Shown here in pieces: positions 15,574 through 22,290 of a DNA stretch of 23,774 bases (positions are counted from its first letter, which is position 1; each line of letters begins with the position of its first letter). Under the pieces are notes generated by a model that worked only from the letters and a program-made list of their open reading frames with translations, did no database searches and was not told the DNA's origin. Made by a program: the position numbers and the translations under genes. This stretch comes from Cellulomonas_A sp047229345 (GTDB lineage Bacteria > Actinomycetota > Actinomycetes > Actinomycetales > Cellulomonadaceae): assembly GCF_047229345.1 (NCBI RefSeq), contig NZ_JBFTER010000075.1:1-23774 (forward strand), written 5' to 3'.

Positions 15574-16785
15574 GTGCGTCGGGTCGTCGCCGCGGTCAGG
15601 CGCGTCCTCGTCGTGCCCGAGCCCGACCTCGTGCACCGCAGCCGCGCGTCCCTCGTGGTCGCCGTCGGCACGGGCCTCGGGATCCTCGCGCTGCTGCTCA
15701 CGCCGGTCGTGACCGTGCTCCCGTACGCCTCGGCGACGGTCGTGACGCTGCTCGCCGCGTCGGCGCTGAGCTTCACCGCGGCCTTCGTCGCGCGGCGCGG
15801 GCACCTCGGGGTGGCGACCGCGATCCTCATCGTGCAGCTCCTCGGCGTGCTCGTCGTGCCGTCGGTGCACGGCCGCGACGGCAGCTACTCGCCGCTGTTC
15901 ATGGCCGTGTTCGTGACGATCGCCGGTGCGCTCGTGCGCGCCCGGTGGGTCCCGGTGGTGCTGCTCGCCGCGATCGCCGAGGGCGTGGTGCTCGCGCGGG
16001 CGTTCGACTGGCGGCTGGCCGCGATCACGCCCGACCAGCTCGCCGTCTACTGCGTCGCGATCGCGTGCGTCACCGCGCTGACCGCGGTCGTGCAGCGGGC
16101 CGCGATGGACTCCGCGCTCACGTCGGCCGTCGACCAGAAGGTCCGGGCCGAGGAGCTCGCCCGGCACCTCGCGGAGGTCAACAAGGACCTCGAGTCGCGG
16201 GTCTCGGCGCGCACCGAGGAGCTCGAGGAGGCGCTCAGCCGCTCGCACGAGCTGGCCGCGCAGCTGCGGGTGCTGTCCCGGCGCGACCCCCTGACCGGCC
16301 TCAACAACCGACGCGCGCTCGACGAGGCGATGCTGCACCTCGCGGCGACGCCCGACGCGGTCGGCCTCGCGGTCGCCGTCCTCGACATCGACGACTTCAA
16401 GGGTGTCAACGACCGGTTCGGGCACCCCGTCGGCGACCTCGTGCTGCGCGAGGTCGCCCGCACCCTGCAGACGCTCGGCCGGGCCGACGACGTCGTCGCG
16501 CGCGTCGGCGGCGAGGAGTTCGTCGTCGCGATGCCGTCGACCTCCGCCGAGGACGCGCTCGCGCTGTGCGAGCGGATCCGCGCCGGGGCTGCCGCGCTCG
16601 ACCTGGGCAGCCGCGCGCCCGGGCTCGCCGTCACCGTGAGCATCGGCGTGACGCACACGGACCGGCCGACCGACCCCGAGGAGCTCGTGGGCGTCGCCGA
16701 CCGGCTGCTCTACCTCGCGAAGGTCGGCGGCAAGAACCGCGTCGTGGCGGACGGCGAGCAGCTCCGGACGATCGCCCGCGCCTGA
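15574..16785 (+). CDS. Membrane-bound diguanylate cyclase (GGDEF)
   Basis: A 403-aa protein that makes cyclic di-GMP from two GTP. Six hydrophobic segments fill residues 25-175 (for example VVAVGTGLGILALLL, LGVATAILIVQLLGVLVV, VYCVAIACVTALTAVV). A coiled-coil linker (about 180-240, rich in Glu/Arg/Leu) follows, then a GGDEF domain opening with RDPLTGLNNRRAL. The active site is intact as GGEEF. RADD lies exactly five residues before it and fits the RxxD inhibitory site, so product feedback is expected. FDxxKxxND-type metal/nucleotide residues appear as DIDDFKGVNDRFGH. The GTG start has GGAGGG six bases upstream. No EAL domain is present. The membrane part resembles no named sensor domain to me, so the signal is unknown. 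It converges on the exporter gene with a 15-base gap. Confidence 0.95.
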   Translation: MRRVVAAVRRVLVVPEPDLVHRSRASLVVAVGTGLGILALLLTPVVTVLPYASATVVTLLAASALSFTAAFVARRGHLGVATAILIVQLLGVLVVPSVHGRDGSYSPLFMAVFVTIAGALVRARWVPVVLLAAIAEGVVLARAFDWRLAAITPDQLAVYCVAIACVTALTAVVQRAAMDSALTSAVDQKVRAEELARHLAEVNKDLESRVSARTEELEEALSRSHELAAQLRVLSRRDPLTGLNNRRALDEAMLHLAATPDAVGLAVAVLDIDDFKGVNDRFGHPVGDLVLREVARTLQTLGRADDVVARVGGEEFVVAMPSTSAEDALALCERIRAGAAALDLGSRAPGLAVTVSIGVTHTDRPTDPEELVGVADRLLYLAKVGGKNRVVADGEQLRTIARA

Positions 16786-16800
16786 CGGGCCCCGACGGGC

Positions 16801-18777
16801 TCAGTCGCCCGGCCGGTCTCCCTGACCGTCGCGCAGCGCGTCCCGGGGCGTCGGTCCCGTCGCGTCTCTGGCACCGGACGCCGGAGCCGTCGTCGCGTGA
16901 GCAGCCACCGGCGCCGTCCCACCCGGCGCCGTCGCACCCGGCGCCGTCGCACCCGAGGCTGCCGCCGCCGCGTCGGCCGCCGCCGCGTCCGCCGCGGCCT
17001 CGTCCTCGAGCCGGCCCTGGATGCCCGAGACGTTGCGCAGCGGCAGCTCGGGGAGCAGCACCGTGAGGATCACGCCGAGGACCATGACCGCCGCCGCGAT
17101 GAGCAGGACGGTGCTGATCGACTCGGAGAAGCCGTCGAGGAACGGCCGGGCGAGCCGCGGGTCGAGGGCGTTGATGAACGAGGAGTCGTCGAGCGACGGC
17201 ATGCCGCCGCCCCCGCCCTGCGCCATGTCGAGCACCGGCGCGTTCGCCGGGTCCGCGACGACCGCCGGGTCGGCGAGCGCCGCCTGGAAGTCGGGCGTGC
17301 GGGCGAGGCTCGTGAACGCGGCGCGGATGTTCTCCCCGACCGTCGAGAACAGGATCGACAGGAACACCGCGGTCCCCAGCGTCCCGCCGACCTGCCGGAA
17401 GAACAGCGACGACGACGTGGCGACGCCCATGTCCTGCACCGGGACGGCGTTCTGCACCGCGAGCACGAGCGGCTGCATCGTGAAGCCGAGCCCGAGCCCG
17501 AACACGATCGAGTCGGCGAACACCTCGACGAGCGCGGTGTCGGGGGTCAGGCGCGAGAACATCAGCGCACCGACGCCCATGAGCACGGTGCCGATGACGG
17601 GGAACCACTTGTAGCGCCCGGTCCGCGAGGTCAGCTGCCCGGTGATGATCGAGCCGGCCATGATGCCGAGCGTGAAGGGGATGAGCGTGAGGCCGGCCTG
17701 GGTCGGGCTCAGGCCCTTGACGATCTGGAGGTACAGCGGGAGCGTCGCGAGCCCGCCGAACATCCCGAGCCCGATGACGACGTTCGCGCCGGCGCCGACC
17801 GAGAACGTCCGGTTGCGGAACAGGTGCAGCGGCAGCAGCGCGTCCTTCTTGGCGACGACCTCCGCGAGCACGAACAGCCCGAGCCCGACGAGCCCGACGG
17901 TGTAGCAGAGCAGCGCGCGCGACGACGTCCAGCCCCACTCACGGCCCTGCTCGGCGACGAGCAGCAGCGGCACGAGCCCCATGACGAGCATGAGGGCACC
18001 GGGCCAGTCGATGCGGTGCCGGACGCGGCGCACGGGCGGCAGGTGCAGGACGCGCGCGACGACGACGATCGCGAGGGCCCCGAGCGGCACGTTGACGAGG
18101 AAGATCCAGCGCCAGCCGTCGATCCCGAGGATCGTGTCCGCCCCGGCGAAGAACCCGCCGATGACCGGCCCGATGACCGACGACGTGCCCCACACGGCGA
18201 GGAAGTACGCCTGGTAGCGCGCGCGCTCACGCGGCGGGACGAGGTCCCCGAGGATCGTGATCGCGAGCGCCATGAGACCGCCCGCGCCGAGGCCCTGCAC
18301 CCCGCGGTAGATCGCGAGCTGGTACATCGAGTCGGCCGTGCCGCACAGCAGCGAGCCCACGACGAACAGGCTGATCGCGAGGAGGTAGAACGGCTTGCGC
18401 CCGTAGATGTCGGAGAGCTTGCCGTACAGCGGCGTCGTGATGGTCGACGCCATGAGGTACGCGGTCGTGACCCACGCCTGGAGCGACAGGCCGTTCAGGT
18501 CGTCGCCGATCGTGCGGATCGACGTCGCGACGATCGTCTGGTCGAGGGCACCGAGGAACATGCCGAGCATGAGCCCCGCGAGGATCGTGACGATCTCGCG
18601 GTGCGTGGGGCCGGATGCCGGTGCGGCCGCCGTGGCGGGCGGCGCGACACGGGGGGGCTGGGGTCGTGGACAACGCGGGCCTCTCGGAGGGGCGGAGTGC
18701 GGGGGGCCCGGACGGTCGGTCCGGGGAGGGTGCAGGCGTCGGCCAGGTCCAGCCGTCGACGCAACTGGTTGCTTCAC
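16801..18777 (-). CDS. DHA2-family MFS drug/proton antiporter (EmrB/QacA type), 5' end uncertain
   Basis: A major-facilitator exporter with about 14 hydrophobic segments. The family motifs are LDQTIVATSIRTIGDDL, the loop GKLSDIYGRKPFYL (motif A) and RGVQGLGAGGLMALA (motif C region); YLQIVKGLSPTQAGL is also typical of DHA2 pumps. A cytoplasmic Ala/Thr/Pro/Gly-rich tail of about 80 residues includes repeated TAPGA units. The frame is open to a GTG at 18777, which gives an implausible Pro/Arg-rich head of about 55 residues. The predicted promoter -10 (18779-18784) lies one base upstream of that GTG, so it probably precedes the transcript start. A better start is TTG at 18673 with GAGAGG six bases upstream (MSTTPAP...), but it is one base out of frame across a C7 run at 18651-18657. 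A real frameshift or a sequencing indel is likely. The TetR gene upstream suggests induced drug or metabolite efflux. Confidence 0.85.
   Translation of the reverse strand: MKQPVASTAGPGRRLHPPRTDRPGPPHSAPPRGPRCPRPQPPRVAPPATAAAPASGPTHREIVTILAGLMLGMFLGALDQTIVATSIRTIGDDLNGLSLQAWVTTAYLMASTITTPLYGKLSDIYGRKPFYLLAISLFVVGSLLCGTADSMYQLAIYRGVQGLGAGGLMALAITILGDLVPPRERARYQAYFLAVWGTSSVIGPVIGGFFAGADTILGIDGWRWIFLVNVPLGALAIVVVARVLHLPPVRRVRHRIDWPGALMLVMGLVPLLLVAEQGREWGWTSSRALLCYTVGLVGLGLFVLAEVVAKKDALLPLHLFRNRTFSVGAGANVVIGLGMFGGLATLPLYLQIVKGLSPTQAGLTLIPFTLGIMAGSIITGQLTSRTGRYKWFPVIGTVLMGVGALMFSRLTPDTALVEVFADSIVFGLGLGFTMQPLVLAVQNAVPVQDMGVATSSSLFFRQVGGTLGTAVFLSILFSTVGENIRAAFTSLARTPDFQAALADPAVVADPANAPVLDMAQGGGGGMPSLDDSSFINALDPRLARPFLDGFSESISTVLLIAAAVMVLGVILTVLLPELPLRNVSGIQGRLEDEAAADAAAADAAAAASGATAPGATAPGGTAPVAAHATTAPASGARDATGPTPRDALRDGQGDRPGD
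16910..16954. repeat. Three 15-bp tandem repeats in the MFS tail
   Basis: The unit GGCGCCGTCGCACCC occurs at 16925-16939 and 16940-16954, with a one-base variant at 16910-16924. On the minus strand it encodes a repeated five-residue Ala/Thr/Pro/Gly unit in the cytoplasmic tail. Adjacent Ala-rich GCCGCCGCCGCGTC repeats (about 16963-16992) encode an Ala/Asp run. Repeat-length variation between strains is likely. Confidence 0.85.
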
Positions 18778-18784
18778 GACACTA
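18761..18784 (-). promoter_or_regulatory. MFS promoter -10 with adjacent inverted repeat
   Basis: On the minus strand TAGTGTCGT begins at 18784. Its hexamer TAGTGT fits a -10, and the same nine bases head the tetR gene. The expected start site, 6-7 bases on, is the first base of GCAACCAGTTGC (18772-18761), a dyad with 5-bp arms (GCAAC/GTTGC). It could be an operator at +1 to +12. It does not resemble the two tetR operators at 19632-19684, so another regulator would have to bind it. Confidence 0.45.
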
Positions 18785-18936
18785 TTCCCGGAGCGCCGCC
18801 TCGGCCTCCCGGAGGTGAGCGGCGGACGCGCGCCCGTCGGGTCCCGGGCTGCGCGCCGCCGGCCGGCCGCGGTCCCTCGACGGCGCGCGCGACGACGGGA
18901 CCGTCCGGTCCGGTCCGCCGCTGCCCCTCGCAGGCG

Positions 18937-19611
18937 TCAGTCGACGGGCACGTCGTCGCGGTCCGCGAAGCCGGGGAGGCCCGGGGGCCAGTAGTCGACC
19001 GGTGCGGGTGCCGGTGCGGGCAGCGGGAGGGCAGCGCTGCCGAGGCCGCCGACGAGGGCGGCGACCATGCGCCGACGCCGGGGGGCGATGCGCTCGGGCG
19101 CGAAGCTGGTGACCTCGCCGATCGCCGCCACCCAGTCGTTGAGGTCGTTCCAGGTGGCGTCGGCGCGCAGGGCTCCGCCGGCGTGGAGCCGGGCGACGAG
19201 CTGCTCGCCGCGTGCGGCGCCGGCCCGGCTGAGCCGCACGTCCGACGGTGTCGGGGTGAACAGGCCCGCGGTGGCCGTGAGCACGGCGTGCAGGTCCGCG
19301 TCGACCACGTCGGTCAGGAACTGCAGCAGGACCGTCCCTGCGCCGACGCCCTCGTCGAGTGCGTCGTGAGCCTCCTCGATGAGCGTCACGAACCGGCGGG
19401 TGACGTCTTCCGCCACGGCTCGGAGCAGCAGCTCCTTGCTCGCGTAGCGCCGGTACAGGGCCGACTTGCCGACACCGGCGGCGGCGGCCACCTCGGCGAC
19501 CGGCGCCCGAGGGTCGCGGGTGAAGACGGCTCGCGCGGCGTCGAAGATGCGGCTGTCGTTCACGGCGGCCTCGCGGGCGCGACCACCGCGGCGCGGCGTG
19601 GTCTGGGGCAC
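18937..19611 (-). CDS. TetR family transcriptional regulator
   Basis: A 224-aa one-component repressor. The N-terminal helix-turn-helix lies at about 20-65 (IFDAARAVFTRD, VAEVAAAAGVGKSALYRRYASKELLLRAV). The C-terminal part is the helical ligand/dimer domain, ending in a Pro/Ala-rich tail with YWPPGLPGF. The start is a GTG at 19609-19611; TAGTGT lies six bases upstream and there is no Shine-Dalgarno, so the mRNA is probably leaderless. It is divergent from the DHFR remnant/hydrolase pair, and two palindromic operators lie in the shared spacer, which argues for autoregulation plus control of the rightward unit. The MFS gene follows 159 bases downstream on the same strand but has its own promoter signal. 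The inducing ligand is unknown. Confidence 0.93.
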   Translation of the reverse strand: MPQTTPRRGGRAREAAVNDSRIFDAARAVFTRDPRAPVAEVAAAAGVGKSALYRRYASKELLLRAVAEDVTRRFVTLIEEAHDALDEGVGAGTVLLQFLTDVVDADLHAVLTATAGLFTPTPSDVRLSRAGAARGEQLVARLHAGGALRADATWNDLNDWVAAIGEVTSFAPERIAPRRRRMVAALVGGLGSAALPLPAPAPAPVDYWPPGLPGFADRDDVPVD

Positions 19612-19617
19612 GGGACG

Positions 19618-19623
19618 ACACTA
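19618..19623 (-). promoter_or_regulatory. -10 element for leaderless tetR transcript
   Basis: TAGTGT on the minus strand, followed by CGTCCC and the GTG start codon. The six-base gap is the same as for kptA and the CopD-CtaG gene. No good -35 is seen, but operator O1 (19632-19652) covers the place where it would be. Confidence 0.5.
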
Positions 19624-19628
19624 CCCCC

Positions 19629-19684
19629 TTGAACGGAACGCTCCGGTCCGTTAGCGTCGAGGAAACGGACCAAAGCGGTCCGTT
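19629..19684 (+). promoter_or_regulatory. Rightward promoter with two 21-bp TetR-type operators
   Basis: TTGAAC at 19629-19634, a 17-base spacer and TAGCGT at 19652-19657 form a good promoter. Operator O1 (19632-19652) has arms AACGGAAC/GGTCCGTT around GCTCC. O2 (19664-19684) has perfect arms AACGGACC/GGTCCGTT around AAAGC. O1 fills the -35/-10 spacer and O2 begins at the expected start site. The centres are 32 bases apart, about three helix turns. The neighbouring TetR protein is the obvious ligand. Confidence 0.85.
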
Positions 19685-19702
19685 CGATGGACGGAGAACG
19701 AC

Positions 19703-19837
19703 ATGGGAACGCTGCTGGTCGTGGAGAACGTGTCGCTGGACGGGGTGGATCTCGCCGTCGAGGGCGCCACGGTCTCGCCGAAGGGCGCCGTCACCGCGAC
19801 CTACCGGGTGCTCCGCGACGTACCTGCACGCGCCTGA
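19703..19837 (+). pseudogene. Internally deleted dihydrofolate-reductase-family (RibD C-terminal-like) remnant
   Basis: A 44-aa reading frame with a good ribosome-binding site (GGAG, six bases before the ATG). Its first 15 residues, MGTLLVVENVSLDGV, look like the start of the DHFR/RibD_C proteins of about 190 aa common in actinobacteria. Its remaining residues (DLAVEGATVSPKGAVTATYR...) look like the very end of the same family, where a strand and a TGxxxATY-type ending occur. The whole middle, including the nucleotide-binding region, is missing and the frame is kept. It would be non-functional as a reductase, but it still sits under the regulated promoter and ahead of the hydrolase, so it may now serve only as a translated leader. 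Confidence in the family rests on pattern recall. Confidence 0.55.
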
Positions 19838-19873
19838 CGACCGCCGACGGTGTCACGTCCCGAGGAGAGAACG

Positions 19874-20671
19874 ATGCCGCACGTCCACTCAGCCGACGGC
19901 ACGGTGATCGGCTACGACCGGCTCAGCGACGACGGGCCCGCACTCGTGCTCGTCGGGGGCGGCCTCGACGACGGCGCGGAGAACCGTCCCCTCGGCGAGC
20001 ACCTGGCCGACCGGTTCGCCGTGGTGACCTACCGGCGGCGCGGCCGCGGCGACAGCGGCGACAGCCGGCCCTACGCCGTCGGGCGGGAGGTCGACGACCT
20101 CGCCGCGGTGATCGACGCAGCCGGAGGGCGGGCGCACCTGTTCGGGGCGTCGACCGGAGGGGCGCTCGCTCTCGAGGCGGCGGCCGCGGGGCTCCCCGTC
20201 GACCGGATCGCCGTCCACGAGGTGCCGTACCAGGTGGACGACGCGATGGTCTCCGCCTGGCAGGCGTACCGGCGCCAGCTCGACGTCGTGCTCGACGCCG
20301 GCGACGTCGACGAGGCGCTGCGGCTGTTCATGCGGCTCGCCGGCTCCACCGAGCAGGACATCGCGGGCGCGGAGGCGGCCCCCGTGTGGCCCGCCCTCCG
20401 TGCGCTGGCGCCGACGCTGCGGTATGACGCCGCATGCCTCGGCGACGGCCCGCCGCCCGCGCACCGGCTCGCGCGGGTGCGGCAGCCGGTGCTCCTGACG
20501 ACCGGCATCGCGATCGACCCGCACATGACCGGGCTCCCCGTGGACTTCTTCGGTGCGGCGGCGGACGCGGCCGTGCTGGCCGACGCCCGGCGCCACACCC
20601 TCGAGGTCGAGGGCCACGTGGCCGACCCTGCCGTGCTGGGCCCCGTCGTCGAGGCGTTCCTCACCGGCTGA
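19874..20671 (+). CDS. Alpha/beta hydrolase
   Basis: A 265-aa alpha/beta-hydrolase-fold protein. The N-terminal strands (GTVIGYDRL, ALVLVGGGLDDG) lead to VVTYRRRGRGDSGDS, a conserved loop of the family, then the nucleophile elbow GASTGG with Ser93 and a C-terminal GHV with His248 as likely catalytic base. The acid is probably an Asp in the segment after strand 6 (DPHMTGLPVDF or just before), which I cannot fix. No signal peptide. The start is the ATG at 19874 with GAGGAG six bases upstream. An earlier GTG at 19850 in the same frame lacks a binding site. It is 36 bases after the DHFR remnant and shares its TetR-controlled promoter. The substrate is unknown. It converges on the YCII gene with a 24-base gap. 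Confidence 0.9.
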   Translation: MPHVHSADGTVIGYDRLSDDGPALVLVGGGLDDGAENRPLGEHLADRFAVVTYRRRGRGDSGDSRPYAVGREVDDLAAVIDAAGGRAHLFGASTGGALALEAAAAGLPVDRIAVHEVPYQVDDAMVSAWQAYRRQLDVVLDAGDVDEALRLFMRLAGSTEQDIAGAEAAPVWPALRALAPTLRYDAACLGDGPPPAHRLARVRQPVLLTTGIAIDPHMTGLPVDFFGAAADAAVLADARRHTLEVEGHVADPAVLGPVVEAFLTG

Positions 20672-20695
20672 CCGCACGACCCCGCGTCCCCGTGC

Positions 20696-21037
20696 CTACC
20701 GGATGACCCGGACCTCCTGGGGCCAGCCGCACCCCTCGGCGACCCTGCCCGCCCACATCCTGGCGGTCTCCACGTCGGGCACGTCGATGATCGTGATGCC
20801 GCCCAGGTACTCGGTGGTCTCGGTGTAGGGGCCGTTGGTGATCGCCAGGGTCCCGCTCGTCGCGTCGGCGCTGAACGCGTCGGCCAGGTCCTCCTCGAGC
20901 CCGCCGGCGAAGACCAGCACCCCGGCCGCCTCCATCTCACGGACGACCGCCGTGCTGGGCTCCACGCGGCTCTGGAACCACTCGGCCGGGTGGTCACCGA
21001 CCCACTGCTGGTGGAAGTAGATGGCGTACTGCGTCAT
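20696..21037 (-). CDS. YCII-related domain protein
   Basis: A 113-aa protein of the YCII/DGPF-like family, small dimeric ferredoxin-fold proteins. Recognisable: the N-terminal strand QYAIYFHQQW, the helix STAVVREMEAAGVLVFAGGL, LAITNGPYTETTEYLGGITIIDV (the family's GPY/F-E-x-KE-like block) and VETARMWAGRVAEG. The conserved Asp/His pair of enzymatic YciI proteins is not evident, so no reaction is assigned. It begins at an ATG with a strong GGAGGAG five bases upstream. It follows the MerR gene on the same strand after 34 bases, which contain a 7-bp-stem hairpin, so the two may be co-transcribed with some attenuation between them. Confidence 0.88.
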   Translation of the reverse strand: MTQYAIYFHQQWVGDHPAEWFQSRVEPSTAVVREMEAAGVLVFAGGLEEDLADAFSADATSGTLAITNGPYTETTEYLGGITIIDVPDVETARMWAGRVAEGCGWPQEVRVIR

Positions 21038-21051
21038 GTCGCTCCTCCTGT

Positions 21052-21070
21052 GGGCCGCCCCGTGCGGCCC
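21052..21070 (-). terminator. Small hairpin between merR-type gene and YCII gene
   Basis: GGGCCGC (21052-21058) and GCGGCCC (21064-21070) form a 7-bp stem with a CCCGT loop, directly after the MerR stop codon (21072-21074, minus) and before the YCII ribosome-binding site. It could be a weak terminator or processing site inside a two-gene operon. Confidence 0.4.
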
Positions 21071-21071
21071 G

Positions 21072-22028
21072 TCACCACACTGACGGACGGGCCGCGCCGG
21101 AATCGACAGGCGCGTCGGGCCGACGTGCCCCCTCGGCGTCGGGCGCGCCCTGGGCGGCGAGCTCGACGGCCAGCTCCATGCAGCGCAGGCGGGCGGGGGA
21201 GAGGTCGTAGGGCATCATCCCGACGGCGCGGGCGGCGCTCACGCGAGCGTGCCCCCGGCCCGAGCCCTGGCCGGTCTCGTCCTCGGCGGACGCGGGGTGC
21301 AGGGCCTCCCAGGCGTCGAGGAGCTCGTCGTCACGCTGCGCCAGGCCGGAGTCCTCGAGGACGGCGTCCAGCGCCAGCTCGAAGGCGTGGCGTTCGGCCG
21401 CCACCTGTGCCACGCGGGGGTCGTCGACGGCGACCGTGTCGTCGAGCGCCTCCTCGGCGGCGTCGACGCGGTCGGACGCCTCCCGCAGACCCGGGTGGGT
21501 GGCCACGGCGATGGAGCGCGAGGCATGGACGGCCGCACCCAGCGGGCCGAAGATCCGCTCGATGACCAGCAGGTCGTCCAGGTCGGCCTGGCGCAGGGAG
21601 CCCTCGGGCAGGTCGTCGAGGCGGTCGGTCACGAAGTCGGACAGCAGCCCCATCCTGCTGCCGCGGGTGCGCATGCGCTGCACCGCGGCCCGCTGGCGCC
21701 GCAGCTCCGCCTCCTGGGCGGCGAGTGTTCCCTCCAGCCGTTCCAGGATGCCCGCGACGTCGTGGTCGCTGTCGGCGCCGGCAGGAGGCGTGTCCGCGAA
21801 GGCGTCACGGATGTCGTCCAGGCCGATCCCGGCGTCGGCCATCCTGCGGACCCACAGCAGCCGGATCATCTCCTCGTACCCGTAGCGACGGCGGCCGTCG
21901 CTGCCGCGCTCGGGCTCCGGGAGCAGGCCGATCGCGTGGTAGTGACGGATCGCCCGTGGTGTGGTGCCGACGAACGACGCCGCGTCACCGATCCTGACCT
22001 GGCGCGGCGGGACAAAGGCCAAGGACAT
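21072..22028 (-). CDS. MerR family transcriptional regulator
   Basis: A 318-aa regulator. The winged helix-turn-helix spans about residues 10-80 (VRIGDAASFVGTTPRAIRHY, GLLPEP, RRYGYEEMIRLLWVRRMADAGIGLDDI). A helical segment at about 95-135 (ILERLEGTLAAQEAELRRQ) is the usual MerR dimerisation coiled coil. The rest, about 180 residues, is a long helical effector part that I do not recognise. No Cys pair for metal binding is evident, so this is not a classical metal sensor. The ATG at 22026-22028 is preferred because the conserved HTH starts soon after it and GAGGAAGG lies about eight bases upstream; the frame stays open to 22103 without a better signal. The target is unknown, but the YCII gene behind it and its own promoter are the first candidates. 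Confidence 0.92.
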   Translation of the reverse strand: MSLAFVPPRQVRIGDAASFVGTTPRAIRHYHAIGLLPEPERGSDGRRRYGYEEMIRLLWVRRMADAGIGLDDIRDAFADTPPAGADSDHDVAGILERLEGTLAAQEAELRRQRAAVQRMRTRGSRMGLLSDFVTDRLDDLPEGSLRQADLDDLLVIERIFGPLGAAVHASRSIAVATHPGLREASDRVDAAEEALDDTVAVDDPRVAQVAAERHAFELALDAVLEDSGLAQRDDELLDAWEALHPASAEDETGQGSGRGHARVSAARAVGMMPYDLSPARLRCMELAVELAAQGAPDAEGARRPDAPVDSGAARPSVW

Positions 22029-22290
22029 GGGTGGGGCCTTCCTCGGGGGACGGGACGTGGGTCCACCGGACCACATGACGCTACGGAAGGTGCAACTCCG
22101 CACGCCCCGCCCGCCGGCCGTGCCACGAGCTGCACCTCAGGCCGATCCGCGTGCCGACGCGATCGTCGTCATCCCCAGCGCCGCGCCGGACGGCGGCGGG
22201 GAGGCGTCCCCGTGCCGGAGGTCGGTGCGAGCGGCGTACCTCACGTCCCCCGGGGCTCGCGGGCACGCCGCTGCGGGCGATGATGGAGGG
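22029..22290. other. Divergent intergenic region between the MerR gene and the CopD-CtaG gene
   Basis: 262 bases without a convincing gene. On the minus strand TAGCGT at 22083-22078 could be the -10 of the MerR gene. On the plus strand GATGAT at 22279-22284 followed by six bases and GTG is the likely -10 of a leaderless CopD-CtaG transcript. I see no clear operator. Confidence 0.4.

Noticed and set aside
13224..15830. An 868-codon minus-strand open frame opposite the surface-protein and cyclase genes
   Set aside because: The translation is low-complexity Arg/Gly/Asp-rich and crosses the strong terminator and two genes with clear domains on the plus strand.
18894..18913. A GGACC...GGTCC-like element between tetR and the MFS gene, considered as a third TetR operator
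   Set aside because: The spacer is four bases instead of five and the outer arm positions do not match. It is probably chance in GC-rich DNA.
16897..19632. A 911-codon plus-strand open frame opposite the MFS and TetR genes
   Set aside because: It is a high-GC antisense shadow. Its product is an Arg/Glu/His/Asp-rich string without domains, while the minus strand has clear MFS and TetR families.
19687..20427. A 246-codon plus-strand frame overlapping the alpha/beta hydrolase in another phase
   Set aside because: The product is an Arg-rich string. The hydrolase frame has the GASTG elbow and a proper Shine-Dalgarno.
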